From: VRUE01 sp963704505
Lineage (GTDB): Bacteria; Actinomycetota; Thermoleophilia; Solirubrobacterales; 70-9
Direction: 5' to 3'
Assembly (NCBI GenBank): GCA_963704505.1
Contig: OY969912.1
Coordinates: forward strand, 868,001 to 932,000
Length of the DNA: 64,000 nucleotides
Position 1 is the first letter of the stretch, and every line of letters begins with the position of its first letter. Shown here one piece after another: positions 8,769 to 17,349 of the stretch. Made by a program: the position numbers and the translations under genes. The notes under the pieces are model-generated. The model saw only the letters and a program-made list of their open reading frames with translations. It did not search any database and had not been told where the DNA came from.

Positions 8769-10679
8769 CTACTGGTGTTCGATGTCGTTGCCGGGGCCGC
8801 CGACGAGTTTGTCGTTGCCCGGGCCGCCGGAGAGGATGTCGTTGCCGGCGCGGCCGAAGAGGGAGTCGTCGCCGCCCTTGCCGATCAGCGAGTCGGCCGA
8901 GCTCGAGCCGATCATCGTGTCGTTCCCGGGCGAACCCTCGAGCGCCTCTACCGAGGTGTCGATGCTCCCCGGAGTGCAGGAGCCGCCGGCGCGGGTCACG
9001 GCGCCGCCGATCTGGGCGGTCACGCCGGGGGTGAAGCGGAAGAAGTTGGCGTTGTCGTTCCCGGGCCCGCCGTCGTAGACGTCGCCGTCACAGGGGTCGC
9101 CGCCGACCATCACGTCAGAGCCCTCTCCGCCGTCCATTTCGCTCTTGCCGCTGTTGAACGGGACCGGGACGTCGGTGCGGGCGCCGACCAGGGCGTCGTC
9201 GCCGCCACCGCCGACCAGGCGGTCGGGGTCGGAGTCATCGCCGGCCTCGAGCACGTCGCCGCCTTCGCCGCCGGTGAGTTCATCGGCACCGGTCCCGCCT
9301 TCGAGCCGCGCTTCGACCGTGGCGGGCACCGAGGGGTCGATGGTGACGTGGTCGTTGCCCCCGTCGGAGTCGACGAGGATGAAGTTGGCGTCGCCGGGAC
9401 AGGTGGCGGTGTTGCCGCCGCTGGGAGTGCAGCCGGTCACGTTGTCGGCGGGGATCGGCGCGGCCGAGTCGGTGACGACGAAGTTGCCGCCGCTGTAGGA
9501 GACGCGGATGTCGTTGGCGACCGCGGTGCCGCGGACGGTCAGGGTCGAGGCGCCGTCGAGGCTGCGGTTGCTGACCACGGCGGTGCCGGCACCTGACGGT
9601 TTCTGCGGCCCACAGGATTCCTCCGTCGCGCCTTCGGTGCAATCGGCGCCGTCGGGGCCGCCGAGCAGCTCGTCGCCGCCACCGCGCCCGTCGAGGTCGT
9701 CGTAGCCGGCGCCACCGTCGATGCGGTTGGGCCCGCCGTTGCCGGAGAGTGTGTCGGGGTAGGCCGAGCCGACCAGGTCCTCGGTGCCCGGGCCGATCGT
9801 GTCGCGCCCGTCGCCGTGGGCAGTGCCGGTGTCGAGGTCGGCGGTCACCGCCGAGGAGGCGGTCGAGAACGAGGCGATGTCCTCGGTGCCGGGGCCGCCT
9901 TCGATCTGGTCGAAGCCGATGTCGCCACGCATGATGTCGCCGTCGCCATCGCCGCCCTGGATGTCGTCGCGACCGTGGTCGCCGATCAGGATGTCGGTGC
10001 CCGCGTCGCCTTCGAGCGTGTCGTCGCCGAGGCCGCCGGCGATGCTGTCGTTACCGCCACCGCCGCTGAGGTCGTCGTTGCCGCGGCCGCCGACGAGCTT
10101 GTCTTCGCCTTCTTCGCCGTCGACGACTTTGTCGCTTGCCTTGCCGGCGAAGAGTGAGTCGTTGTCGGCGCCGCCTTTGAGCGTGTCCGGGCCCTTGCCT
10201 CCGGAAAGCAGGTCATCGCCGGGGCCGGCAAAGATCCTGTCGGGGCCCTTGGCGCCGATCAGCCGGTCGTCGCCGGGGCCGCCGTAGAGGCCGTCGCCGC
10301 CCTTGGCGCCGATCAGGTTGTCATTGCCCGAGCCGCCGTCGAGGTCATCGCTACCGGTGCCGCCTTCGAGCTTGTCGTCGCCTTCTTCGCCGTTCAGGGA
10401 GTCGTAGCCCTTGCCGCCCTTGAGCGTGTCGTCGCCGGGGCCGCCGCAGATCGTGTCGTTGCCGTTGGGGCCGCCGGTGATCACATCGTCACCGCCACTG
10501 CCCTGGATCACGTCGCTGGCGCCTTTGCCGACCAGATGGTCGTTGCCGGGGGTGCCGACGATCGTCGCCTGCTTGCCGTCGCAGGTGGCGGCGGAAGCCG
10601 CGCTCCAGGCGGGAATCAGCAGGCCGAGGCCGACAATCAGGGAAATGCAGGCGGTTTTGGGTAACGAACGCATTGACAT
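8769..10679 (-). CDS. Secreted RTX-type calcium-binding repeat protein
   Basis: A 636-residue protein with a signal peptide (hydrophobic stretch ISLIVGLGLLIPAWSAASA) followed by many nonapeptide GGxGxDxLx repeats (for example GGPGDDTLKGGKGYDSLNG) in two blocks, separated by a region around residues 350-450 with few repeats. Such repeats form calcium-loaded beta-rolls in exported proteins. There is no catalytic domain and no obvious type I secretion gene nearby. The repeats reach the C-terminus (GGPGNDIEHQ). The ATG at 10679 was chosen because an AAGGGGGG ribosome binding site sits 6 bases upstream; an ATG two codons later is possible. Confidence 0.85.
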   Translation of the reverse strand: MSMRSLPKTACISLIVGLGLLIPAWSAASAATCDGKQATIVGTPGNDHLVGKGASDVIQGSGGDDVITGGPNGNDTICGGPGDDTLKGGKGYDSLNGEEGDDKLEGGTGSDDLDGGSGNDNLIGAKGGDGLYGGPGDDRLIGAKGPDRIFAGPGDDLLSGGKGPDTLKGGADNDSLFAGKASDKVVDGEEGEDKLVGGRGNDDLSGGGGNDSIAGGLGDDTLEGDAGTDILIGDHGRDDIQGGDGDGDIMRGDIGFDQIEGGPGTEDIASFSTASSAVTADLDTGTAHGDGRDTIGPGTEDLVGSAYPDTLSGNGGPNRIDGGAGYDDLDGRGGGDELLGGPDGADCTEGATEESCGPQKPSGAGTAVVSNRSLDGASTLTVRGTAVANDIRVSYSGGNFVVTDSAAPIPADNVTGCTPSGGNTATCPGDANFILVDSDGGNDHVTIDPSVPATVEARLEGGTGADELTGGEGGDVLEAGDDSDPDRLVGGGGDDALVGARTDVPVPFNSGKSEMDGGEGSDVMVGGDPCDGDVYDGGPGNDNANFFRFTPGVTAQIGGAVTRAGGSCTPGSIDTSVEALEGSPGNDTMIGSSSADSLIGKGGDDSLFGRAGNDILSGGPGNDKLVGGPGNDIEHQ

Positions 10680-10791
10680 TGGCTGCCCCCCTTCATCGGC
10701 CGGAAACCCGGACACCTTCAATCAGCCAAACACCTGTCCAGGGCGAGGATCACGCCGGGCGGCTCTGCCGGTCGGGTACCCTCGCTCGGCG

Positions 10792-11196
10792 ATGCGGGGC
10801 GCTACCTACGTTCTCAACTTCTATTCGGCGGTCTTCGTCGACCAGCTCAAGCGGGGCCGCAAGACGGCGACGATCCGTCTCGGGGACAAGAGCGGCAAGT
10901 ACGAGCGCGGCCAGGTCGTCTGGATCACGGTCGGCTTTCGGCACAGCCCGCGCCAGAAGATCTTCTCCGCCGTGATCGACGACGTCGAGGTCAAGAAGGT
11001 CACCGACCTCTCGCGTCGCGACATCGAGCACGACAACCCCGAGTTCCGCCGGGTCGAGGAGGAGGTCAAATTCCTCGAACAGATCTACAGCCGGCCGGTC
11101 GCCGACGACGACATCCTCACGGTCATCCGCTTCTCGCAGATCGTCGAGCCTCCCGAAACCCACTTCGGCAACGGCGAGACGCCCAGCCACAACTAG
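10792..11196 (+). CDS. ASCH-domain protein
   Basis: A 134-residue protein resembling the ASCH (PUA-like) fold: an N-terminal strand YVLNFYSAVFVDQLKRGRKTATIRLGD, then YERGQVVWITVG and a C-terminal strand DDDILTVIRFSQIVE. ASCH proteins are thought to bind RNA, and some cleave it. The TATIR motif fits the conserved Lys/Arg pocket. It begins with ATG and its stop lies 3 bases before the SRPBCC gene, implying one transcript. The exact role is unknown. Confidence 0.7.
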   Translation: MRGATYVLNFYSAVFVDQLKRGRKTATIRLGDKSGKYERGQVVWITVGFRHSPRQKIFSAVIDDVEVKKVTDLSRRDIEHDNPEFRRVEEEVKFLEQIYSRPVADDDILTVIRFSQIVEPPETHFGNGETPSHN

Positions 11197-11199
11197 CGG

Positions 11200-11673
11200 A
11201 TGGCCGATTACCGGTTCCTGACCACGTGGCTGCTCGACTCGCCGCGGGAGCCGGTCTACGAAGCGATCCAGGACCAGGCGTCCTGGCCCACCTGGTGGCG
11301 CGGGGTGGAGGCGGCCGAAGAGGTGCGGCCGGGAGGGGATGACGGCGTCGGCACCGTCGCCCGCATGGTCTGGAAGAGCCTGCTGCCGTACCGGATCAGC
11401 TTCGAGGTGACCACCACGCGGGTCGAGCGCCCACGCCTGCTCGAGGGGAACGCCGTAGGGGAGCTCTCCGGGGTCGGCCGCTGGCGACTCTTCGAGGAGG
11501 GCGGCGTCACCGCCGTCGTCTACGAGTGGAACGTCTCGACGACGCAGGCTTGGATGAACCTGCTCGCCCCGCTCGCCCGCCCCGTCTTCGAGTGGAACCA
11601 TGACTGGGTGATGGCGCGCGGCGGCGAAGGGATCGCCCGCCTGCTGGGCTGCGAGCTGCTCGCCAGCGGCTGA
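11200..11673 (+). CDS. SRPBCC-superfamily protein (polyketide cyclase/START-like)
   Basis: A 157-residue helix-grip protein. The N-terminus (FLTTWLLDSPREPVYEAIQDQASWPTWWRGV) is the usual beta1-alpha1 entry of actinobacterial SRPBCC proteins, and the long C-terminal helix (WNHDWVMARGGEGIARLLG) closes a hydrophobic pocket. Members bind lipids or small hydrophobic ligands; catalysis cannot be claimed. It follows the ASCH gene by 3 bases and precedes the CIRCE operator of groESL. Confidence 0.8.
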   Translation: MADYRFLTTWLLDSPREPVYEAIQDQASWPTWWRGVEAAEEVRPGGDDGVGTVARMVWKSLLPYRISFEVTTTRVERPRLLEGNAVGELSGVGRWRLFEEGGVTAVVYEWNVSTTQAWMNLLAPLARPVFEWNHDWVMARGGEGIARLLGCELLASG

Positions 11674-11702
11674 GATCGCCGAGCCGCTATCGTTGCTGAC
11701 CG

Positions 11703-11729
11703 TTGGCACTCTCGACCTGAGAGTGCCAA
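11703..11729. promoter_or_regulatory. CIRCE operator (HrcA site) of groESL
   Basis: TTGGCACTC at 11703-11711 and its perfect inverted copy GAGTGCCAA at 11721-11729 are separated by 9 bases. This matches the CIRCE layout (TTAGCACTC-N9-GAGTGCTAA) with a compensated G:C change in each arm. It sits 44 bases upstream of groES, so HrcA repression of the chaperonin operon with heat-shock release is expected. Confidence 0.95.
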
Positions 11730-11772
11730 GCCAGTCAAGAAAACTTTCCTGACCCAAACGGAGGTAATAAGG

Positions 11773-12060
11773 ATGAAGCTGAAGCCCCTCGGGGACCGGC
11801 TGATCGTCAAGCCGATCGATGAGGAGGAGACGACCGCGAGCGGAATCGTCCTTCCTGACACGGCCAAAGAGAAGCCTCAGAAGGGCAAAGTCGTCGCCGC
11901 GGGCGATGGCGCTATCCAGGAGGACGGCAGCCGCCGACCGCTCGATGTGAGCGAGGGCGACGAGGTCCTCTATTCCAAATACGGCGGCACCGAGGTCACC
12001 GTCGACGGAGACGACCTGCTCGTGATGCGCGAGTCGGACGTCCTCGCCAAGATCGACTGA
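11773..12060 (+). CDS. groES: Co-chaperonin GroES
   Basis: A 95-residue protein, full length for GroES: it starts MKLKPLGDRLIVKPIDEEE, has the mobile-loop region TTASGIVLPDTAKEKPQ, and ends YSKYGGTEVTVDGDDLLVM and then ESDVLAKID. It caps GroEL and closes the folding chamber in the cytoplasm. A GGAGG ribosome binding site lies 8 bases before the ATG. It is followed by groEL after 46 bases and controlled by the CIRCE upstream. Confidence 0.98.
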   Translation: MKLKPLGDRLIVKPIDEEETTASGIVLPDTAKEKPQKGKVVAAGDGAIQEDGSRRPLDVSEGDEVLYSKYGGTEVTVDGDDLLVMRESDVLAKID

Positions 12061-12106
12061 CCCTTTCGCCAACGGACTTAGAAGAACCAAGGAGGACTGA
12101 AAACAG

Positions 12107-13744
12107 ATGGCTCACAAGGAGCTGAAGTTCAGCGAGGAGGCTCGGGGGGCACTCCAGGGCGGCGTCGATGCAGTTGCCGACGCGGTCAAGGTAACCCTCG
12201 GCCCGAAAGGTCGCTACGTCGTGCTCGACAAAAAGTTCGGCGCGCCGACGATCACCAATGACGGAGTCACCATCGCCCGCGAGGTCGAGGTTGAGGACGT
12301 CTTCGAGAACCAGGGCGCCCAGCTCGTCCGCGAGGTCGCCACGGCGACCAACGACGTTGCCGGCGACGGCACGACGACCGCGACGCTGCTGGCCCAGATC
12401 ATCGTCCGCCAGGGCCTCAAGAACGTCGCCGCCGGCGCCAACCCGCTGGCCTTGCGCCGCGGGATCGAGAAGGCTGTCGACGACGTCGTCGAGAACCTGC
12501 GCGAGAAGCAGTCGAAGGAGGTCGCCGGCAAGGATCAGATCGCTCGTGTCGCGGCCATCTCCGCCGCCGACGACGAGATCGGCAACGTTATTGCCGACGC
12601 GATCGAGAAAGTCGGCAAAGACGGCGTCGTCAACGTCGAGGAGGGCCAGACCTTCGGCATGGAGCTGGAGTTCACCGAGGGGATGCAGTTCGACAAGGGC
12701 TACATCTCCCCGTACATGGTCACCGACCAGGACAGCATGGAGGCCGTCCTGGAGGAACCGTACATCCTCATCGCCAACCAGAAAATCGGCTCCGTGCGGG
12801 ACATCCTGCCGGTGCTCGAGCAGGTCATGCAGGGCGGCAAGCCGCTGCTGATCGTGGCCGAGGACGTCGAGGGCGAGTGCCTCGCGACCCTGGTCGTCAA
12901 CAAGCTGCGGGGCACCTTCACCGGTGTCGCCGTCAAAGCTCCCGGCTTCGGCGATCGCCGCAAGCGGATGCTCGAGGACATCGCGATCCTCTCCGGTGGC
13001 GAGGTGATCACCGAGGAGATGGGCCTCAAACTCGAGAACACCCAGATCGAGCAGCTCGGCAAGGCACGCCGCGTCGTCGTCTCCAAGGACACGACGACGA
13101 TCGTCGATGGCTCGGGTGACACCGAGGACATCAAAGGCCGCATCACCCAGATCGGCAAGGAGATCGAGAACACCGACTCCGATTTCGATCGCGAGAAGCT
13201 CCAGGAGCGCCTCGCGAAGCTGGCCGGCGGTGTCGCGGTGGTCAAGGTCGGCGCCGCTACCGAGACCGAGATGAAGGAGAAAAAGCACCGCGTCGAGGAC
13301 GCCCTTCAGGCGACCCGGGCGGCGCTCGAGGAGGGTGTCGTGCCGGGTGGCGGAGTCGCCCTGCTCAACGCCCAGGAAGGTCTCGACCTCGACAAACTCG
13401 ACGACCCCGATGAGGCGACCGGAGCCCGGATCGTGCATCGGGCGCTCGAGGAGCCGGTCCGTCAGATCGCCGAGAACTCCGGCCTGGAGGGCTCGGTCGT
13501 GGTCAACAAGGTTCGCGAGCTGAAGGCCGGCGAAGGACTCAATGCCGCCAACGGCGAGTACGGGGACCTGATCAAGGCCGGCGTCATCGACCCGACCAAG
13601 GTGACGCGCTCTGCCCTGCAGAACGCGGCCTCGATCGCCAAGAACATCCTCGTCACCGAGGCGATCATCGCCGAGCCGCCGGAGGAGAACGGCGGCGGCG
13701 GGATGCCCGGTGGAGGCATGCCGGACATGGGCGGGATGATGTAA
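12107..13744 (+). CDS. groEL: Chaperonin GroEL
   Basis: A 545-residue, full-length Hsp60: KVTLGPKGRYVVLDKKFG, ATP-binding VAGDGTTTATLLAQ, and the C-terminal Gly/Met tail (GGGMPGGGMPDMGGMM) typical of chaperonin rings. It folds cytosolic proteins with GroES. A strong GGAGG at 12091 precedes the ATG. It is the last gene of the CIRCE operon and is followed directly by a rho-independent terminator. Confidence 0.98.
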   Translation: MAHKELKFSEEARGALQGGVDAVADAVKVTLGPKGRYVVLDKKFGAPTITNDGVTIAREVEVEDVFENQGAQLVREVATATNDVAGDGTTTATLLAQIIVRQGLKNVAAGANPLALRRGIEKAVDDVVENLREKQSKEVAGKDQIARVAAISAADDEIGNVIADAIEKVGKDGVVNVEEGQTFGMELEFTEGMQFDKGYISPYMVTDQDSMEAVLEEPYILIANQKIGSVRDILPVLEQVMQGGKPLLIVAEDVEGECLATLVVNKLRGTFTGVAVKAPGFGDRRKRMLEDIAILSGGEVITEEMGLKLENTQIEQLGKARRVVVSKDTTTIVDGSGDTEDIKGRITQIGKEIENTDSDFDREKLQERLAKLAGGVAVVKVGAATETEMKEKKHRVEDALQATRAALEEGVVPGGGVALLNAQEGLDLDKLDDPDEATGARIVHRALEEPVRQIAENSGLEGSVVVNKVRELKAGEGLNAANGEYGDLIKAGVIDPTKVTRSALQNAASIAKNILVTEAIIAEPPEENGGGGMPGGGMPDMGGMM

Positions 13745-13762
13745 TCACGCCGCCCAGGCGTG

Positions 13763-13792
13763 GCTCGCCGTAACAGGCGAGCTCTGTTTTTT
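13763..13792 (+). terminator. Rho-independent terminator of groESL
   Basis: A perfect 7-bp stem (GCTCGCC / GGCGAGC) with a 6-base loop is followed by TCTGTTTTTT. It begins 18 bases after the groEL stop. A second, stronger 12-bp hairpin (13794-13821, GAGAGGCCCCGG and its complement, 4-base loop) follows without a T tract and may back it up. Confidence 0.9.
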
Positions 13793-13919
13793 CGAGAGGC
13801 CCCGGGAGACCGGGGCCTCTCTCGTTCCGGCGCCCTTGGTGCGATTTCGCTACAGGGCCACCCGCATCCGTCACCCCCGCGTCGCCCCCCGTGCGCTCGG
13901 CCCGGCCACGATTCCCCCC

Positions 13920-14915
13920 ATGCCGCCCGCCCCTCCTCCCGCCGATGGGCCGATCGCCGCCGCATACCGTCGCGGATCGGCCCATCGGCACCTGGACCGA
14001 GGGGTTGCCCGGCTTGCGGAGCGGCAGCATGGGGTTGTCGCGTTCGGGCAGCTGCTTGCCTTGGGAGTCGGGGAGCGTTCGGTCCATCGGCGAATCGAGG
14101 CGGGACGGCTACACGCGATTCACCGCGGCGTTTACGCCGTCGGTCATCCGAAGCTGACAGCGAAAGGTGTTTGGATGGCCGCGGTCCTGGCTTGCGGATC
14201 CCGGGCTGCTCTGTCTCATCGGTCCGCGGCCGAGCTCTGGGAACTGCTCGACGGGCAGCGGCACCCGATCGACGTTACGGCCCCGAATCGTCGCGGCCGC
14301 AGTCCGGGAGGGATCTTCGCTCACCGGTCCGACCTGCTCGATCCGACGCACAGAGACGTGCGCGACGGCGTCCCGTGCACGACAGTCGAGAAGACCTTGC
14401 TCGACCTTGCCGGCGTCGTTCCGCTCACCGAGCTACGTCGAGCGGTGGCTCAGGCGGAAGTTCTTCGAATCTTCGACGGCAAGGCCGCTCGACTCCTCAT
14501 CGAGCAGAACCGTGGACGGCGCGGGGTTGCTCGCTTTCGGATGACCCTGGACGACATCGAGCCCGAGACCCGATGGTCTCGCAGTGAGCTCGAGCGACAG
14601 TTCCTGGGTATCTGCAGCCGAATCGGCTTGCCGCGGCCCGAGGTGAACGTCTTGCTGGACCTCGGTGACGTCCGCTTTCGTCCGGACTTCCTTTGGCGGG
14701 ATCAGCGGCTGATCGTCGAGGCCGACAGTCGCCGGTTCCACGACACGAATTCTGCTTTCGAGGCGGACCGCCACCGAGAGCAGCGACTGCAGATGGCCGG
14801 GTGGCGGGTGTCCCACTGCACGTGGAATCAGGTCCGCCGAGAACCTCGACCACTCGGCCGCCGAATCCGCCACCTCCTCCAACTCAGGGCCGACGGGCCG
14901 AAAGCCGACGGATAG
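13920..14915 (+). CDS. AbiEi-like antitoxin domain fused to DUF559 (Vsr-like) nuclease-fold domain
   Basis: A 331-residue protein. The N-terminal half (LAERQHGVVAFGQLLALGVG, then GRLHAIHRGVYAVGHP and AALSHRSAAELW) is the winged-helix module of type IV AbiEi antitoxins. The C-terminal part (RPDFLWRDQRLIVEADSRRF, then DRHREQRLQMAGWRVSHCTW) is DUF559, related to Vsr-type PD-(D/E)xK folds, with its acidic pair and E/Q residues kept. No AbiEii toxin gene is adjacent, as is usual for this actinobacterial fusion, whose function is unknown. The start is uncertain: a GTG at 13836 is also in frame and neither has a good ribosome binding site. Matching 14-15-base repeats lie in its first codons and just after its stop. 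Confidence 0.75.
   Translation: MPPAPPPADGPIAAAYRRGSAHRHLDRGVARLAERQHGVVAFGQLLALGVGERSVHRRIEAGRLHAIHRGVYAVGHPKLTAKGVWMAAVLACGSRAALSHRSAAELWELLDGQRHPIDVTAPNRRGRSPGGIFAHRSDLLDPTHRDVRDGVPCTTVEKTLLDLAGVVPLTELRRAVAQAEVLRIFDGKAARLLIEQNRGRRGVARFRMTLDDIEPETRWSRSELERQFLGICSRIGLPRPEVNVLLDLGDVRFRPDFLWRDQRLIVEADSRRFHDTNSAFEADRHREQRLQMAGWRVSHCTWNQVRREPRPLGRRIRHLLQLRADGPKADG
13941..13989. repeat. Perfect 15-bp inverted repeat at the start of the AbiEi/DUF559 gene
   Basis: GCCGATGGGCCGATC (13941-13955) and GATCGGCCCATCGGC (13975-13989) are perfect complements 19 bases apart. They fall within the first 25 codons. AbiEi antitoxins are known to repress themselves by binding inverted repeats, so an operator is possible; a mobile-unit end is the alternative. 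Confidence 0.7.
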
Positions 14916-14923
14916 CGGCGCTA

Positions 14924-14937
14924 ATCGGCCCATCGGC
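14924..14937. repeat. Third copy of the 14-mer after the AbiEi/DUF559 stop
   Basis: ATCGGCCCATCGGC here is identical to 13976-13989 and begins 9 bases after the stop codon. The gene body is therefore bracketed by a direct repeat. Confidence 0.7.
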
Positions 14938-14946
14938 CGGGTGCGG

Positions 14947-16113
14947 CTAGGGCGTCGGGGTCGTTTCGGGAGTGGGCGTCGGGACCGGAACCGGGGTCGG
15001 GGTCGGCGGCGTCTTCACCGGCTTCACCTTGGGCGGCAGCGGCGGCAGGATGCCGGCGTTGAATTCCGCTTCGGAGAGGAAGTTGGCCCGCCTGAACTTC
15101 TGGCGCAGGACGGCAGCCGTCGCCGGATAGTGGCCCAGGTCGTATTCGTTGCCTTCGCCGAAGCCCTGGTAATAGATCAGCATCCGCACCCGGGGCCGCT
15201 TGACGATCCAGGAGATCAGCTGCTTGGCGAAGGTCGGTTCATCGGTCTTGTACACCGACCACTCGTTGATCCCCATCGGCTTGCCCTTCCACTGCTTGCC
15301 GGCGTAGAAGTGGTTGAGGTCTTTCCAGACCGGATACTGCGAGTAGAAATCGGTGCCGACCCAGTCGACCCAGCGGCTCCCGGGCCAGTAGTTGCCGGGG
15401 AAGTTCCCCTTCACCCGCGGAGACCCTCCCGGCAGCGGGCTCCAGATGAAGCTGACCGGGGCGGGGGGCAGCACCGTGGGTGGTGGGCCCTTGGTGCGGT
15501 TGACCGGCGGCAGCCCGATTTCGGCGAGGGTCGCGTTGATCCCTTCGAGGGTCTGGCCGCCCCGGACGATGGCGACGATGCGGCGGAAGGCCTGTTTGTA
15601 CCAGCCGGTCGTGTGCGAGCCGCCTTTCTGGGTGCCGTCGCAGTTGACCGCAGACCAGACGTTGAGGCAGCGGTTGGGCTCGCCCAGCGGCCGGATATAT
15701 GCCGGCAGCCCGCGCTTGTAGAAGAAGTCGTTGAGCTGCAGCAGGTAGTTGTCGCCGCCGCCGAGGGCGATCTGTTCCGGGGTGATCATCTCGGCAAGCG
15801 TCTGGTCGTTGGCGGTCGAGATGTGGAGGACCGGCCGCGTCCCGGTTTCGCGCCAGCGTTCGTAGGCTTCGTTGAGGCTGTTCCCCCACGGGTGAAAGGT
15901 CTGCAGCAGCGCCGGGTGCTTGCCGGTCAGTTCGGTGAACTGGTTGAACTCGGCGGTCGTGCCACGGTCGCTGACGCCGAGGAAGACGTCGGGCTTCGGC
16001 GGCACCAACGAGGTCGCCGAGGCTGTGGCCGCAGAGGCGGCGAGGGCCGCGGCAACGACGAGCACCGGCACCAGACGGCGCGCTGCGCTGCGGTCAATCC
16101 TCTTCCAGGACAT
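14947..16113 (-). CDS. Secreted GH26-like glycoside hydrolase
   Basis: A 388-residue exported protein with a signal peptide (about residues 1-33) and a (beta/alpha)8-type catalytic domain. Candidate acid/base E145 is in YIRPLGEPNR and candidate nucleophile E284 in MGINEWSVY, the spacing and strand contexts seen in GH26 beta-mannanase-like enzymes. A Pro/Thr/Val-rich tail (TPTPVPVPTPTPETTPTP) may span the cell wall. The substrate is not predictable. The start codon lies inside the end of the upstream reductase gene (20-base overlap), so the two are co-transcribed. Confidence 0.7.
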   Translation of the reverse strand: MSWKRIDRSAARRLVPVLVVAAALAASAATASATSLVPPKPDVFLGVSDRGTTAEFNQFTELTGKHPALLQTFHPWGNSLNEAYERWRETGTRPVLHISTANDQTLAEMITPEQIALGGGDNYLLQLNDFFYKRGLPAYIRPLGEPNRCLNVWSAVNCDGTQKGGSHTTGWYKQAFRRIVAIVRGGQTLEGINATLAEIGLPPVNRTKGPPPTVLPPAPVSFIWSPLPGGSPRVKGNFPGNYWPGSRWVDWVGTDFYSQYPVWKDLNHFYAGKQWKGKPMGINEWSVYKTDEPTFAKQLISWIVKRPRVRMLIYYQGFGEGNEYDLGHYPATAAVLRQKFRRANFLSEAEFNAGILPPLPPKVKPVKTPPTPTPVPVPTPTPETTPTP

Positions 16114-16984
16114 CGCTCATCCTCCTGGGCTCGACTCCGAGTGCGTTGGCGTCGGCGGTGCCGCGCTCGGTGGTCATCGAGACCTCCATCAGCTCCGCCT
16201 CCTCCCAGGTAGCAAACACGGCCTCCCCGAAAAGAGAGCGCATCGCGATCAAACCTGCGCGAATCAGCGGCAGCGGGACGTGGACGAGCGGCCGCGGCCT
16301 CCCCGCGATCCGGCTGACCAGGTCGGACATGTCGTCGTAGGTGAGGGTCTCCGGACCGGCCAGCTCGTAGCGCTCCTGAGGCTCGGTCGCTGCCAAGGCG
16401 GCGACCACGCAGCGGGCGGCGTCGGCGGCCCAGATCGGCTGGAAGGACGCCTTGCCCGCCCCGGAGACCGGCAGGACGGGGAGGAAGGAGAAGCGCCGCA
16501 GCAGGGTGATCCAGGGGTCGCTGTGGTCATAGACGATCGACGGGGCGAAGACGATCGAGTCGAGCGGCGAGGACTCGACCGCCCGCTCGGCGACCCACTT
16601 GGCGCGGAAGAAGCGGGTGCGCTGGGCGGATTCGGCCTCGAGCGCACTGAAGAAGACGAAGCGCCGCACCCCGCTGCGCTCGGCGGCGCGCAGCAGCCGC
16701 ACGGTGGCGAGGCCGTTCAGCTCCTCGAGCCGGTGCGGGGGCTGGTCGCGGATCGTCGCCGCGAGGTGGACCACCGTGTCGACGCCGCGCAGCGCCTGGC
16801 GCACGAGATAGGGGTCTGACATCTCACCGAGGTCGCCCAGGGCGATCTGCACGTCGACCCTTCGATCGCCGAGCCGGCGCGGCTCGCGGACCAGGCAGCG
16901 GACGTCCTCGCCGCTCTCGAGCAGCAGCGGCAAAAGGCGGGAACCGACGCTCCCGGTCGCCCCGGTCAACAGCAGCATCCTCAC
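16094..16984 (-). CDS. NAD(P)-binding atypical SDR (NDUFA9-like)
   Basis: A 296-residue Rossmann protein starting LLLTGATGSVGSRLLPLLL, with TVVHLAATIRDQ and RRFVFFSALEAES in place of a full SDR catalytic YxxxK, as in NDUFA9/NmrA-like atypical dehydrogenases. It probably binds NAD(P)(H) and may be a quinone- or lipid-associated reductase. The GTG at 16984 has GGGG 5 bases upstream; an ATG two codons later is an alternative. It is divergent from fdxA with under 100 bases between starts and overlaps the hydrolase gene downstream. Confidence 0.75.
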   Translation of the reverse strand: MRMLLLTGATGSVGSRLLPLLLESGEDVRCLVREPRRLGDRRVDVQIALGDLGEMSDPYLVRQALRGVDTVVHLAATIRDQPPHRLEELNGLATVRLLRAAERSGVRRFVFFSALEAESAQRTRFFRAKWVAERAVESSPLDSIVFAPSIVYDHSDPWITLLRRFSFLPVLPVSGAGKASFQPIWAADAARCVVAALAATEPQERYELAGPETLTYDDMSDLVSRIAGRPRPLVHVPLPLIRAGLIAMRSLFGEAVFATWEEAELMEVSMTTERGTADANALGVEPRRMSDVLEED

Positions 16985-17079
16985 ATCATCCCCAAATCCC
17001 TAAAATGTCCGCTCGCGCTTGGCAGGGCCGGTTGGGTCCACCCAGGCACCCGAAAAGTCGATTTAGGAGATATCCCCGA

Positions 17080-17349
17080 ATGACCTACGTCATCGCCGAG
17101 CCATGCATAGGCCAGAAGGACAACTCGTGTGTCGAGGTGTGCCCCGTCGATTGCATCCACCCGACGCCCGACGAGCCCGATTACGACTCGGTGGAGATGC
17201 TCTATATCGACCCCGACGAGTGCATCGACTGTGATGCCTGCGTCGAGGCATGCCCGGTGGATGCCTGCTTCGCGGAGGACCAGCTTCCCTCCGAGTGGGC
17301 GAAATACGCCGAGATCAACGCCGAGTACTACAAGAGCAAAGCCGCCTAG
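17080..17349 (+). CDS. fdxA: 7Fe ferredoxin (3Fe-4S / 4Fe-4S), FdxA type
   Basis: An 89-residue electron carrier. The first cluster motif is CIGQKDNSCVEVCPVDCI and the second CIDCDACVEACPVDAC, the pattern of mycobacterial and Streptomyces seven-iron ferredoxins that can donate to P450s; two P450 genes lie elsewhere in the window. The ATG at 17080 is supported by AGGAGA 9 bases upstream. Its TAG overlaps the stop of the convergent membrane-protein gene. Confidence 0.93.
   Translation: MTYVIAEPCIGQKDNSCVEVCPVDCIHPTPDEPDYDSVEMLYIDPDECIDCDACVEACPVDACFAEDQLPSEWAKYAEINAEYYKSKAA

Noticed and set aside
8769..10679. Tandem GC-rich repeats as a CRISPR or satellite
   Set aside because: The periodicity comes from RTX nonapeptide codons; there are no identical repeats with unique spacers. 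No CRISPR array was seen in the window.
10750..13438. Long minus-strand frames opposite ASCH, SRPBCC and groESL
   Set aside because: They are antisense shadows of clearly identified plus-strand genes.
13794..13821. Second hairpin after groESL as an independent terminator
   Set aside because: The stem is strong, but the T-run is upstream of it and belongs to the first hairpin; kept only as a possible back-up.
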